A stretch of DNA of 64,000 bases, taken from the NCBI GenBank assembly GCA_947630755.1, contig CANRIU010000003.1, forward strand, positions 1-64,000, read 5' to 3'. Source of the stretch: an uncultured Oscillospiraceae bacterium. Lineage in GTDB: Bacteria; Bacillota; Clostridia; Oscillospirales; Oscillospiraceae. Position 1 is the stretch's first letter. Each line of letters opens with the position of its first letter. This document shows, in pieces, positions 17,538-25,622 of the stretch. Made by a program: the position numbers and the translations under genes. The notes beneath the pieces are model-generated. The model worked only from the letters and a program-made list of their open reading frames with translations, made no database searches and had not been told where the DNA came from.

Positions 17538-19544
17538 TCAGCCCTGCTCAAAGGGGTTCTGGGCGCGCTTTTCCTCAAGCTCGGTGCGCCTGGCGTCCTC
17601 AAGGGCCTGGGCCCGGAGCTCACGCATTATGTCGCTGTCCTCCGGGGCGCTCTCCTCATCACTTCCGCCGGGGGCGGAGGAGCCGGGGAGCTCACCGTTG
17701 TGGTCGCAGATATACTTGAAGTCCTCACCGGAGATGGACTCATGCTCAAGGAGGTACTCGGCAGTGGCGATAACGACGTCCCGGTGCTCGGTGAGTATCT
17801 TCTCACACTGGGCGGCGGCCTCGTCGAAGATGCGCTTGACCTCCTCGTCGATGACGGCGGCGGTCTCCTCGGAGTAGGACTTGGTGGTGCCGAAGTCCCG
17901 GCCGATGAAGATGGAGTGGTCGGAGCTGTCAAAGCTTATGGGACCCAGGCGGTCGCTCATGCCGTAGCGGGTGACCATGGCTCTTGCGATATTTGAGGCA
18001 TTCTGGATGTCGCTGGAGGCTCCGGTGGATATGTCGTCAAGGAAGATCCTCTCAGCAATGCGCCCGCCAAGGCCCGTGACTATGCGCTCGAACATCTCTG
18101 ACCTCGACTGGAAATTCTCGTAATCCTCCAGCGGGCGGTAGAGAGTGTAGCCTCCAGCCTGTCCGCGGGGAACGATGGTGATATAGTGGACGGGGTCGGA
18201 GTGCTCCGAGAATGCCGCGGCAACGGCGTGGCCCGACTCATGGTAGGCAGTGAGGCGCCTGGCCTTGTCGCTCATCTTCTTGGACTTTTTCTCCGGGCCC
18301 ATCTGGACCTTCAGAATGGCCTCGTCCACGTCGGACATGGTGATAAAGGGCTTTGACTGCCGCGCCGCCAAAAGGGCGGCCTCGTTCATCACGTTCTCCA
18401 GGTCCGCGCCTGTAAAGCCGGGGGTGCCGCGGGCGATGCTGGAAAGGTCCACGTCCTCCGCCAGGGACTTGCCGCGGGAGTGAATCTTCAAAATGGCCTC
18501 CCGGCCCTTGATGTCAGGGACGCCGACGAAGATCTGCCTGTCAAAGCGCCCGGGGCGCAGCAGGGCGGAGTCCAGAATATCGGCGCGGTTGGTCGCCGCC
18601 ATGACGATGACGCCCTCGTTCGTGTTGAAGCCGTCCATCTCCACCAGGAGCTGGTTCAGCGTCTGCTCACGCTCGTCATGTCCGCCGCCGAGACCGGAGC
18701 CGCGCTGGCGGCCCACGGCGTCGATCTCATCAATGAATACGATGGCGGGGGCGAGCTTCTTTGCCTGATCGAAGAGGTCACGCACGCGGGAGGCGCCCAC
18801 GCCGACGTAGAGCTCCACAAAGTCAGAGCCCGAGATGGACAAAAACTGCACGTTTGCCTCTCCGGCAACGGCCTTGGCAAGAAGCGTCTTACCTGTGCCC
18901 GGAGGTCCCACAAGGAGGACGCCCTTGGGTATGCGCGCGCCGAGAGCGGTGTACTTCTGGGGGTCCTTGAGGAAGTCCACTATCTCCTCAAGCTCCGCCT
19001 TCTCCTCGTCGGCTCCGGCGACATCGTCGAAGGTGACCTTCTTTTTATCCTCGGAGGCGAGCCGCGTCCGAGCTCTGCCGAAGCGTCCGGCGCCGTTGGA
19101 TCCGCCGCCGCCTCCGCCGACGCGGTTCATCATCACATACCAGATTATCACCATGACTATCATGATGATGATATACGGTATGATGGTCACCCACCAGGGT
19201 GTGACATAGTCGCGCTTGAGGTCGTACTTAAGTATCCCGCGCTCAAACTGGTCGGTAATGACCTCGTGGAGGTCATTGTAGAAGATGGACTCGTTCCTGA
19301 GCTCGTGGAAGACCTTGGTGGTGCCGTACTCGTCTATGGGCTTTTTCAGCTCCATGTAGACCGTCCCGTCCTCAATGGTGAAGTACTGGACGTTCTCATC
19401 CTCGAACTGCTGGCGCATTTCGGAGTACTCAAGGCCGGAGGAGGTGTCCTCCGGGGAGCTGAGAAGGTAGATCGCGGCGATAAGGATTATCAGAATGAAA
19501 AAGTAGAACCCTATATCAGGCCTGCGTGTGGGCTTTCTGTTCAA
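17538..19544 (-). CDS. ftsH: ATP-dependent zinc metalloprotease FtsH
   Basis: 668 residues, membrane-bound AAA protease that degrades misfolded membrane and short-lived regulatory proteins. Two membrane segments (about 11-28 and 117-138) flank a periplasm-type domain; a glycine-rich linker follows; Walker A GPPGTGKT is at 213-220, Walker B VFIDEID near 269-275, the second region of homology [20 protein letters not shown] near 317-336, and the zinc site HESGH at 435-439 (Ser for the usual Ala). The start is TTG at 19544; no ATG gives the first membrane segment. hpt lies upstream, the order seen in many Firmicutes (tilS-hpt-ftsH). Confidence 0.97.
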   Translation of the reverse strand: MNRKPTRRPDIGFYFFILIILIAAIYLLSSPEDTSSGLEYSEMRQQFEDENVQYFTIEDGTVYMELKKPIDEYGTTKVFHELRNESIFYNDLHEVITDQFERGILKYDLKRDYVTPWWVTIIPYIIIMIVMVIIWYVMMNRVGGGGGGSNGAGRFGRARTRLASEDKKKVTFDDVAGADEEKAELEEIVDFLKDPQKYTALGARIPKGVLLVGPPGTGKTLLAKAVAGEANVQFLSISGSDFVELYVGVGASRVRDLFDQAKKLAPAIVFIDEIDAVGRQRGSGLGGGHDEREQTLNQLLVEMDGFNTNEGVIVMAATNRADILDSALLRPGRFDRQIFVGVPDIKGREAILKIHSRGKSLAEDVDLSSIARGTPGFTGADLENVMNEAALLAARQSKPFITMSDVDEAILKVQMGPEKKSKKMSDKARRLTAYHESGHAVAAAFSEHSDPVHYITIVPRGQAGGYTLYRPLEDYENFQSRSEMFERIVTGLGGRIAERIFLDDISTGASSDIQNASNIARAMVTRYGMSDRLGPISFDSSDHSIFIGRDFGTTKSYSEETAAVIDEEVKRIFDEAAAQCEKILTEHRDVVIATAEYLLEHESISGEDFKYICDHNGELPGSSAPGGSDEESAPEDSDIMRELRAQALEDARRTELEEKRAQNPFEQG

Positions 19545-19682
19545 AAATAAATCACTTCTTTCTTCTTCATCTTAGTCGCCGCGGGGAGCGGCGATCCAAC
19601 TGCCGTTTCGGCGGCAATGGACTGCCGCGGGCCGGGTTTTGTGGCTCCGGGCTTAAAGCGCCCGCGCCGGGAGCGGCGATGT

Positions 19683-20222
19683 TCAGGCGTAGATCTCCGG
19701 CTTGAGGACGCCTATGTAGGGGAGATTCCGGTAGCGCTCCGCGTAGTCGAGGCCGTAGCCGACGATAAAGGCGTCGGGGCACTCAAAGCCCACATAGTCG
19801 GGGCTTATGTCCGCCCTGCGGCGGGCGGGCTTGTCGAGAAGGGTGCAGATGGCGACGGACGCGGGCTTCCTCGCCTCGATATACTTCTTAAGGTAGGAGA
19901 GGGTCACGCCGGAGTCCAGAATGTCCTCGATGAGGATGATGTGGCGGCCCTCCACATTGTAGCTTAAGTCCTTGTTTATCTTCACGGCTCCGGTGGTGGT
20001 GGTGCCCGAGCCGTAGCTTGACACGGCCATAAAGTCGATGTCGCAGTAGGTGTTCACGGCGCGCATCAGATCCGCCATAAAGACGAAGGAGCCCTTGAGC
20101 ACACCGATGAAAAGCGGATTTTTCCCGTCATAGTCGCGGGTTATCTGGTCGCCGATCTCCCTGACACGGTTCTGAAGCTCCTCAGCGGAAAAAAATACCC
20201 GGTCTATATCCTGTTCAAGCAT
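19683..20222 (-). CDS. hpt: Hypoxanthine phosphoribosyltransferase
   Basis: 179 residues. Purine salvage: transfers phosphoribose from PRPP to hypoxanthine or guanine. The PRPP-binding loop [18 protein letters not shown] and the substrate region [20 protein letters not shown] are typical. GAGGAGAG precedes the ATG. It follows tilS and precedes ftsH in one minus-strand unit; the 138 bases between hpt and ftsH are GC-rich with short inverted repeats and no gene. Confidence 0.96.
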   Translation of the reverse strand: MLEQDIDRVFFSAEELQNRVREIGDQITRDYDGKNPLFIGVLKGSFVFMADLMRAVNTYCDIDFMAVSSYGSGTTTTGAVKINKDLSYNVEGRHIILIEDILDSGVTLSYLKKYIEARKPASVAICTLLDKPARRRADISPDYVGFECPDAFIVGYGLDYAERYRNLPYIGVLKPEIYA

Positions 20223-20240
20223 ATCTGTCTCTCCTCATTT

Positions 20241-21584
20241 TTATTTTGTATTATCCCCGTTTTCCGGTGTTATCGAGACGGTAAGCCCGGACTGGCCCTC
20301 ACAGGGCGCGGTGCCCGCGGCCTGGCCCAATCCCGAGACCGCCAGGACCCGGTCGCCGCAGGAAAGGACGATGAGGCTGCCGCGAAGGGCGGCGGGGATC
20401 CTTTTGTCTATCATGAGCTTCTTGAGGCTCCTTGTCCCGGCGGGGGTGCGCAGGGTGTCGCCCTGACGGCGGGGGCGCAAAACAAGCTCTGAGTCGATTT
20501 TATCCCAACTTATGATAAAATTAGTTAAGGAATTGTAAATCCCTTGGGCTTTGCCCCTGCCGGAGGTAACTTTTATGCCTAACTCATCTATTATAACAGA
20601 GCTGTCAAGGGGCAAAACCCGCGGGGAGAAGGTTTTTTTATCCTCCTCGCCCTTTATGAGATACGAATACTCCCGCCGCAGCTTAAGTCCCGGCAGGGAG
20701 AGCCTCGCCGAGGGGTCGGGGCTTTTTATAAGGTCCATCACCGCGTCCACATGGCGTGCGGACAGCCCCGCGCCGCAAAACTCTCTGACCACACGGGAGG
20801 CCACGGGGCGGGGGAGGTCAGGAAGCGGCGGGATGAACAGCCTTGCGCCGCTCCGGTGCTTTTCAAGAAAGCTCCGGGCGCTTTCGGCTAAGAGCTCCTC
20901 GTCCTCCCGGAGGAGCCGCGTCATCTCCGTGACGTTCACGAGGGGGTTTATGTCCCGCATCACGGGCATTATTCTGTGCCGGATGAGGTTTCTTGTGTAG
21001 TCGTCGGAATGATTTGTGGAGTCCTCCCGGTGGGGTATGCCGCACCTGCGGCTCTCCTCCTCGATTTGCGCTCGGGTGAGGCAGAGTATCGGCCTTATGA
21101 TATTCCCGTTCACCGGAGGTATGCCGCAAAGGCCCTTGAGCCCCGTGCCCCGGGCAATGCGCATGAGGACAGTCTCAAGGTTGTCGTCGGCGTTGTGGGC
21201 TGTGGCGGCCCTCCCGCCGCCGAGCTGCCCGCACAGGGAGGCAAAATACTCATACCTGAGCTTTCGCGCCGTCTCCTCTATGCCGAGGCCGAGCCTTTTT
21301 GCTTCTGAGTACACATCGCCGCGGCCTGAGTGGAAGGGAACGCCGCGCTCACGGCAGTACTCCCTGACAAATTCCTCGTCCCCGTCGGACTCCGCCCCGC
21401 GAAGGCAGTGGTTGAAGTGGGCGGCGTGGAGGGGAAAGCCGAAGGCGTCGGAGATGCGTATAAGGCGGTCAAGGAGGAACATGGAGTCTGTCCCCCCCGA
21501 GACGCAGGCGACGACAGGGACGCCGGGGGAGAGCATGTCGTACTGTTCGCAAAAGCCGCAGATAAGCCTTGTGACATGGTCCAT
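20241..21584 (-). CDS. tilS: tRNA(Ile)-lysidine synthase
   Basis: 447 residues. Converts C34 of the CAU anticodon of tRNA-Ile to lysidine. PP-loop ATPase motif ACVSGGTDSMFLL near residue 27, the AHFNHCLRGAESDGDEEFV and ATAHNADDNLETVLMRIARG signatures, EDSTNHSDDYTRNLIRHRI, and a TilS C-terminal domain (LRPRRQGDTLRTPAGTRSLK). ATG at 21584 shares a base with the TAA of dnaB (TAATG), so the two are translationally coupled, and GGAG lies just before. Confidence 0.96.
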   Translation of the reverse strand: MDHVTRLICGFCEQYDMLSPGVPVVACVSGGTDSMFLLDRLIRISDAFGFPLHAAHFNHCLRGAESDGDEEFVREYCRERGVPFHSGRGDVYSEAKRLGLGIEETARKLRYEYFASLCGQLGGGRAATAHNADDNLETVLMRIARGTGLKGLCGIPPVNGNIIRPILCLTRAQIEEESRRCGIPHREDSTNHSDDYTRNLIRHRIMPVMRDINPLVNVTEMTRLLREDEELLAESARSFLEKHRSGARLFIPPLPDLPRPVASRVVREFCGAGLSARHVDAVMDLIKSPDPSARLSLPGLKLRREYSYLIKGEEDKKTFSPRVLPLDSSVIIDELGIKVTSGRGKAQGIYNSLTNFIISWDKIDSELVLRPRRQGDTLRTPAGTRSLKKLMIDKRIPAALRGSLIVLSCGDRVLAVSGLGQAAGTAPCEGQSGLTVSITPENGDNTK

Positions 21585-22924
21585 TACTCCTCGTGCCTCC
21601 TGTCGAGGGAGCGGAAGGAGGTGAAGGAGGGCTGCCACTGGAGCTCCACGGTCCCGGTCTCGCCCCGGCGGTTTTTGAGTATTATGCACTCGGCGATGTT
21701 GGGGTGCTCGGTCTCCTTGTTGTAGTAGTCGTCCCGGTAGAGGGCGAGGACGATGTCCGCGTCCTGCTCGATGGCCCCGGACTCACGAAGGTCGGAGAGC
21801 ATCGGACGCTTGTCCTGGCGGCTCTCGTTGGCTCGGGAGAGCTGTGAGGCGCATATTACGGGGACGTTCAGCTCCTTTGCCATTATTTTAAGCATACGGC
21901 TTATGTCGGAAACTATTGTCGTGCGGTTCTCGCCGTATTTGGCGGGGCCCCCGGCGGAGGTCATGAGCTGGAGATAGTCTATCACCACAAGCCCCAGGTC
22001 CTTTATCCTCCGGCAGGAGGCGTTTATATCCGCAACGGTGAGCATGGGGTTGTCGTCGAGCCTTATGTCCGTGCCGCCGATGAGCACTGAGGCGTCGGAG
22101 ACGCGCCGCCAGTCGTCGTCGGAGAGAGCGCCTGACTGGAGCTTCTTCCTGTCCACCTGGCTTTCGGAGGAGAGGAGACTCATGCACAGCTGCTCCCTCG
22201 ACATCTCCAGCGAGAAGACAGCCACGGTCTTGCCGGAGCTCTTTGCCACGCTGAGGGCGATATTCAGGGCGATGCTGGTCTTTCCCATGCCGGGCCGGGC
22301 GGCGATGAGTATAAGGTCGGATTTGTTTAATCCCATTATTGCGCTGTCAAGGTCGTACAGTCCGGTGGAGAGGCCGGGGATGCGGTTCCCGCTCTTTGAC
22401 GCCTCCTGAAGCTGAGTGTAGACATCCACGAGCACCTTTGAGACGGGCTCAAGCCCTCTTGCGGCACGGCCCTGGCGAATGGCGTAGATCTTCTGCTCCG
22501 AAAGCTCGAGTATGTCGTCAGCGGAGCCCTGACACTCCATGGCGAGGCAGTTTATCTCGCTTCCCGTGTCGGCAATGCGCCGCAGAAGCGCCTTGTCCCG
22601 GACGATGGACACATATTCCATAACGTTGGCGGCGGTGGGCGTCAGCTCCATGAGCTTCATGAGGTAGTCGCCGGAGCCGTCGGTGTAGGTGCCGGAGCGC
22701 CTGAGCTGCTCAATGACCGTGACGGGGTCGATGGTCATCGAGAAGTTGAACATTGTGAATATGGCCTCGAAAATGCTTCTGTTTATGTCGGAGTAGAAAT
22801 CCTCCGCGCGGAGGGCCCCCACCACGTCGGCGACGCAGCGGGAGTCGATTATCATGGAGCCCAGAACGGCCTGCTCCGCCTCAACGCTGTGGGGGAGCTG
22901 GCGGGCGGTAAGTAGATCGGGCAT
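21584..22924 (-). CDS. dnaB: Replicative DNA helicase DnaB
   Basis: 446 residues. Hexameric helicase that unwinds DNA at the replication fork. N-terminal primase-binding domain (PHSVEAEQAVLGSMIID), Walker A ARPGMGKTS, FSLEMSREQL, Walker B GLVVIDYLQLM, the DnaB loop RGAIEQDADIV-like DLRESGAIEQDADIV and the C-terminal NRRGETGTVEL. It follows rplI on the minus strand, the conserved Firmicutes order gdpP-rplI-dnaB. Confidence 0.97.
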   Translation of the reverse strand: MPDLLTARQLPHSVEAEQAVLGSMIIDSRCVADVVGALRAEDFYSDINRSIFEAIFTMFNFSMTIDPVTVIEQLRRSGTYTDGSGDYLMKLMELTPTAANVMEYVSIVRDKALLRRIADTGSEINCLAMECQGSADDILELSEQKIYAIRQGRAARGLEPVSKVLVDVYTQLQEASKSGNRIPGLSTGLYDLDSAIMGLNKSDLILIAARPGMGKTSIALNIALSVAKSSGKTVAVFSLEMSREQLCMSLLSSESQVDRKKLQSGALSDDDWRRVSDASVLIGGTDIRLDDNPMLTVADINASCRRIKDLGLVVIDYLQLMTSAGGPAKYGENRTTIVSDISRMLKIMAKELNVPVICASQLSRANESRQDKRPMLSDLRESGAIEQDADIVLALYRDDYYNKETEHPNIAECIILKNRRGETGTVELQWQPSFTSFRSLDRRHEE

Positions 22925-22957
22925 AATGGGCCTCCTTGGCAGTTGATCAGATGATTT

Positions 22958-23407
22958 TTACTTTGCCTCAGTCACGAGCAGATGTATGACGCCGGAGATC
23001 TCATATCCGAAGCGGCACTTGACATCGTAGGCGCCGTAGGACTTTATCGGGTCGGAGATAACGATGCGGCTCTTCTCGATATTTATCCCGTACTGTTGGG
23101 CAAGGGCGTCGGATATGTCCTTGTTGGTGATGGAGCCGAAGAGCTTTCCGTTCTCCCCGGCGCGGGCGGAGATCTTGACAACGCAGCTCTCCAGCTTTTT
23201 TGCGTTCTCCGCCGCCGCGGCCTTCTCCTCCTCGATCTGGCGCTGGCGCGCCTTCTCCTTGAGCTTCATGGTGTTGAGCGCGTCAGCCGTGGCGGCTACC
23301 GCGAGCTTTCTGGGGAAAAGGTAGTTGCGGGCGTAGCCGTCTGAGACCTCAACGAGCTGCCCCTTTTTGCCGTGGTCGCGCACATCCTGTTGTAAAATGA
23401 CTTTCAT
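22958..23407 (-). CDS. rplI: 50S ribosomal protein L9
   Basis: 149 residues, normal L9 length. N-terminal domain MKVILQQDVRDHGKKGQLVEVSDGYARNYL pattern in part, central long helix rich in K, E and A, C-terminal domain GKLFGSITNKDISDAL. Binds 23S rRNA. Start ATG at 23407 with AAAGGAA in front. Sits between gdpP and dnaB. Confidence 0.97.
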   Translation of the reverse strand: MKVILQQDVRDHGKKGQLVEVSDGYARNYLFPRKLAVAATADALNTMKLKEKARQRQIEEEKAAAAENAKKLESCVVKISARAGENGKLFGSITNKDISDALAQQYGINIEKSRIVISDPIKSYGAYDVKCRFGYEISGVIHLLVTEAK

Positions 23408-23464
23408 ATTTGCAGGTTCCTTTCTTGAATTTCTTAAATTGCCGCTGTGCGGGTAAAAATAATG

Positions 23465-24511
23465 CTATTCCTCACTCATGGAGTAGTCGGCGAGGTACCT
23501 GTCGATGGAGGCGAGAAGGTCCGTCACCACGTCCTTGAGGGATTTATCCGGGATCTGCGCTCCGGCGGTGGACTTGTTGCCCCCGCCGCCGAGGCGCTCG
23601 ACAATGACCTGAACGTTTATGTCCCCGAGGCTCCTGGCGGAGATGTTCGTCTTGCCGTCGAGGGGGAAGACGACGAAGGACGCCTGTATGCCGGAGATAT
23701 TCAAAAGCTCATCCGCGGCCTGGGCGGCGGTGACACGGCTCTCCACATTCTCCGCGGCGGCGATGGCTATGCCGGATTTATATATCTTCGCCTTCTGGAC
23801 GATGGAGTATTTTGCCACGGCGGACTTGAAGTCAGCCTGGAGAAGGTGCTTCACGTCCGTGGTATCGGCCCCGGCGCGGCGCAGAAAAGCCGCCGCGTCG
23901 AAGGTCCGCCCTCCGGTGCGGAGGGTGAAGTTTTTCGTGTCAAGCACGATGCCCGACAAAAGCGCCTCCGCCTCGATGCGGAGTATGTCCGACTGCTCAA
24001 CCATGTACTGCAAAAGCTCCGTTACCAGCTCCGAGGCCGAGGAGGCGTAGGGCTCGTGGAAGGAGAGGGCGACGTTCTGGATGTAGTCCGCCGCCCTGCG
24101 GTGGTGGTCTATGACAGCCACGCGGTTGCAGGACTGCAAAAGGGGAAGGCTCTCCACCTGGTCTGGGCGGTTTGTATCCACGATGATGAGAAGCGTCTCC
24201 CCGTCCGCCGCGAGTATGGCCTCCTGGGGATCGATGAACGCGCCCTTGTACTCCGGGAGGGTGAGGACCTTGTCAATGAGCTGCTGGGAGACCTGAGTCT
24301 CCATGTTTATGACTATTCTGGCGCGCTTGCCGAGGCTCCTGGCGGCGCAGCACAGGCCCACGGCGGAGCCCACGGAGTCAAGGTCCGCAAACTTGTGGCC
24401 CATAATGAATATCTCCGACGCGGAGCGCATGAGCTCCGAAAGGGAGCCCGCCATGACGCGGCTTTTGACCTTTGTGCGCTTCTCCGCTCGTCTTGCCGCC
24501 GTAGAACTCAA
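23465..24511 (-). CDS. GdpP C-terminal half (DHH/DHHA1 phosphodiesterase)
   Basis: 348 residues read from a TTG at 24511. DHH family motifs are intact: MGHKFADLDSVGSAVG, DTNRPDQVE, VIDHHRRAAD, and the DHHA1 glycine motif GGGGNKSTAG. The residues before RAEKRT are the out-of-frame part of the FYGGK region. No good ribosome binding site precedes the TTG, so separate translation is doubtful, though re-initiation within the overlap is possible. The catalytic parts themselves show no damage, which fits a recent single-base change or a sequencing error. Confidence 0.7.
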   Translation of the reverse strand: MSSTAARRAEKRTKVKSRVMAGSLSELMRSASEIFIMGHKFADLDSVGSAVGLCCAARSLGKRARIVINMETQVSQQLIDKVLTLPEYKGAFIDPQEAILAADGETLLIIVDTNRPDQVESLPLLQSCNRVAVIDHHRRAADYIQNVALSFHEPYASSASELVTELLQYMVEQSDILRIEAEALLSGIVLDTKNFTLRTGGRTFDAAAFLRRAGADTTDVKHLLQADFKSAVAKYSIVQKAKIYKSGIAIAAAENVESRVTAAQAADELLNISGIQASFVVFPLDGKTNISARSLGDINVQVIVERLGGGGNKSTAGAQIPDKSLKDVVTDLLASIDRYLADYSMSEE

Positions 24512-25475
24512 AGTTGTACCTGTTTTTTATAACCGCCTGGTCTCCGCCCCGGGAGAGGCTCATCTCCAGCGCGAGGGCGGCGAACTGATAGCTTTCGCTG
24601 ATGTTCCTGCCGTCGAGGCCAATGCCGATGCTTATCGTGGGGTGCATCCCCTTGGGGGTGGAGAGCTCCCGGACGGAGTCGAGAATGGCGAAGCGGGATT
24701 CCACATATCCCTGAAGGTACCGCTCCTCAAAAATGAAGATGTACCTGTCGCGGTCGGTGCGGGCGAGGTACCCGTTTCGGTCCTTGGCCCAGACGGTGAG
24801 CTTCTCGTCGATGGAGGAGAGGAGGAGGGATTTGTCCTTCTCGCTCATGCCGGATATAAACTCATCGTAGTTGTCCATCATTATTATTGAAAAAACCGGG
24901 CGTGAGCTGGCAAACTCATCCTTTATCCGGGCATATTCCGTCTCATCCACCCAGTATGTGGCAGCCACGAAATTCTTGACGCCCGGGGTGTCGGAGCCTC
25001 GGACCAGATTCCCGAATACCCGGTAGCGCCGCTCGCCCACGGTGACAAGGTCGGGGTACTCCACCTTTCCCTCCATGAGCCACCTGGCGGAGAAGCCCGG
25101 GACGATGGAGGAGATCTTGATGGCGAGAAGGTGCTCCCTCTCGCCTGTTATGGCGAGAAACTGCTCGTTTGCGTAAATTATGTCGTTCTCGTCAAGGGTG
25201 AAGGTCGCCATTGGGAAGGGAAAATTCTGGAGAGTGTTGCGGGTTGCGCTGTCGATGTTGGTGGTGACGGACTCGATATATTTCAGCATCTCTCTGCTTC
25301 GCCTGCGGCCCGAGACCCTTGTGTAAATCAAAAGCAGGAGTATGACAGCCACCTCCGCCACGGTCAGGTGGACGGTGTACTCGCCGAAGAAGAAGGTCGC
25401 CACGGCGAAGAGCACCAGCGCGACAAGATACAGATGTATGTTGGAGCTGAGAAGGCTCTTGATTTTTCTGTTCAT
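24378..25475 (-). CDS. GdpP N-terminal half (membrane, PAS, degenerate GGDEF)
   Basis: 365 residues as read; the last 40 or so (after GGKT) are out of the family frame. Two hydrophobic segments (about 13-51), a PAS domain (about 75-150, FPMATFTLDENDIIYANEQF), and a GGDEF-like domain in which the signature is replaced (RTDRDRYIFIFEERY), as in GdpP, where it has weak ATPase rather than cyclase activity. ATG at 25475 follows AAGGAGGG. If the frameshift is real this half would make a membrane-bound sensor fragment without phosphodiesterase activity. Confidence 0.7.
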   Translation of the reverse strand: MNRKIKSLLSSNIHLYLVALVLFAVATFFFGEYTVHLTVAEVAVILLLLIYTRVSGRRRSREMLKYIESVTTNIDSATRNTLQNFPFPMATFTLDENDIIYANEQFLAITGEREHLLAIKISSIVPGFSARWLMEGKVEYPDLVTVGERRYRVFGNLVRGSDTPGVKNFVAATYWVDETEYARIKDEFASSRPVFSIIMMDNYDEFISGMSEKDKSLLLSSIDEKLTVWAKDRNGYLARTDRDRYIFIFEERYLQGYVESRFAILDSVRELSTPKGMHPTISIGIGLDGRNISESYQFAALALEMSLSRGGDQAVIKNRYNFEFYGGKTSGEAHKGQKPRHGGLPFGAHALRVGDIHYGPQVCGP

Positions 25476-25516
25476 ACCATCCCTCCTTATTTGGGGAAAT
25501 GCGCGTATACATTGCC

Positions 25517-25545
25517 ATTATACCAAATCATTGCCACCGCTACAA
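25517..25545 (-). promoter_or_regulatory. Sigma-A promoter of the gdpP-rplI-dnaB unit
   Basis: Minus strand TTGTAG (25545-25540) and a perfect TATAAT (25522-25517) with 17 bases between them, about 40 bases before the gdpP start. Confidence 0.7.
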
Positions 25546-25622
25546 TAGAAAACTTCAAATTATTTTACTATTCCTCCGGAAAAGCTAAAAGAGAAATCAA
25601 AAATATAATACGGGGGAAGGAT

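Larger units (their letters stand above)
23465..25475 (-). pseudogene. gdpP: gdpP, c-di-AMP phosphodiesterase, interrupted by a frameshift
   Basis: Two overlapping frames together give a normal GdpP of about 665 residues: two membrane segments, a PAS domain, a degenerate GGDEF domain, then DHH and DHHA1 domains. The first frame carries the protein up to FEFYGGKT and then runs into a non-family tail. The second frame picks up at RAEKRTKVKSRV, which is where the homologous sequence should continue. The join is near 24490-24500 and requires skipping one base (or re-reading two). No slippery heptamer is visible there. Either the gene is broken in this strain or the assembly has a one-base error. 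The gene lies directly before rplI and dnaB. Confidence 0.8.

Noticed and set aside
24485..24512. Programmed frameshift in gdpP
   Set aside because: There is no X-XXY-YYZ slippery heptamer or +1 shift signal such as a rare codon after a strong internal Shine-Dalgarno sequence. A mutation or sequence error is simpler.
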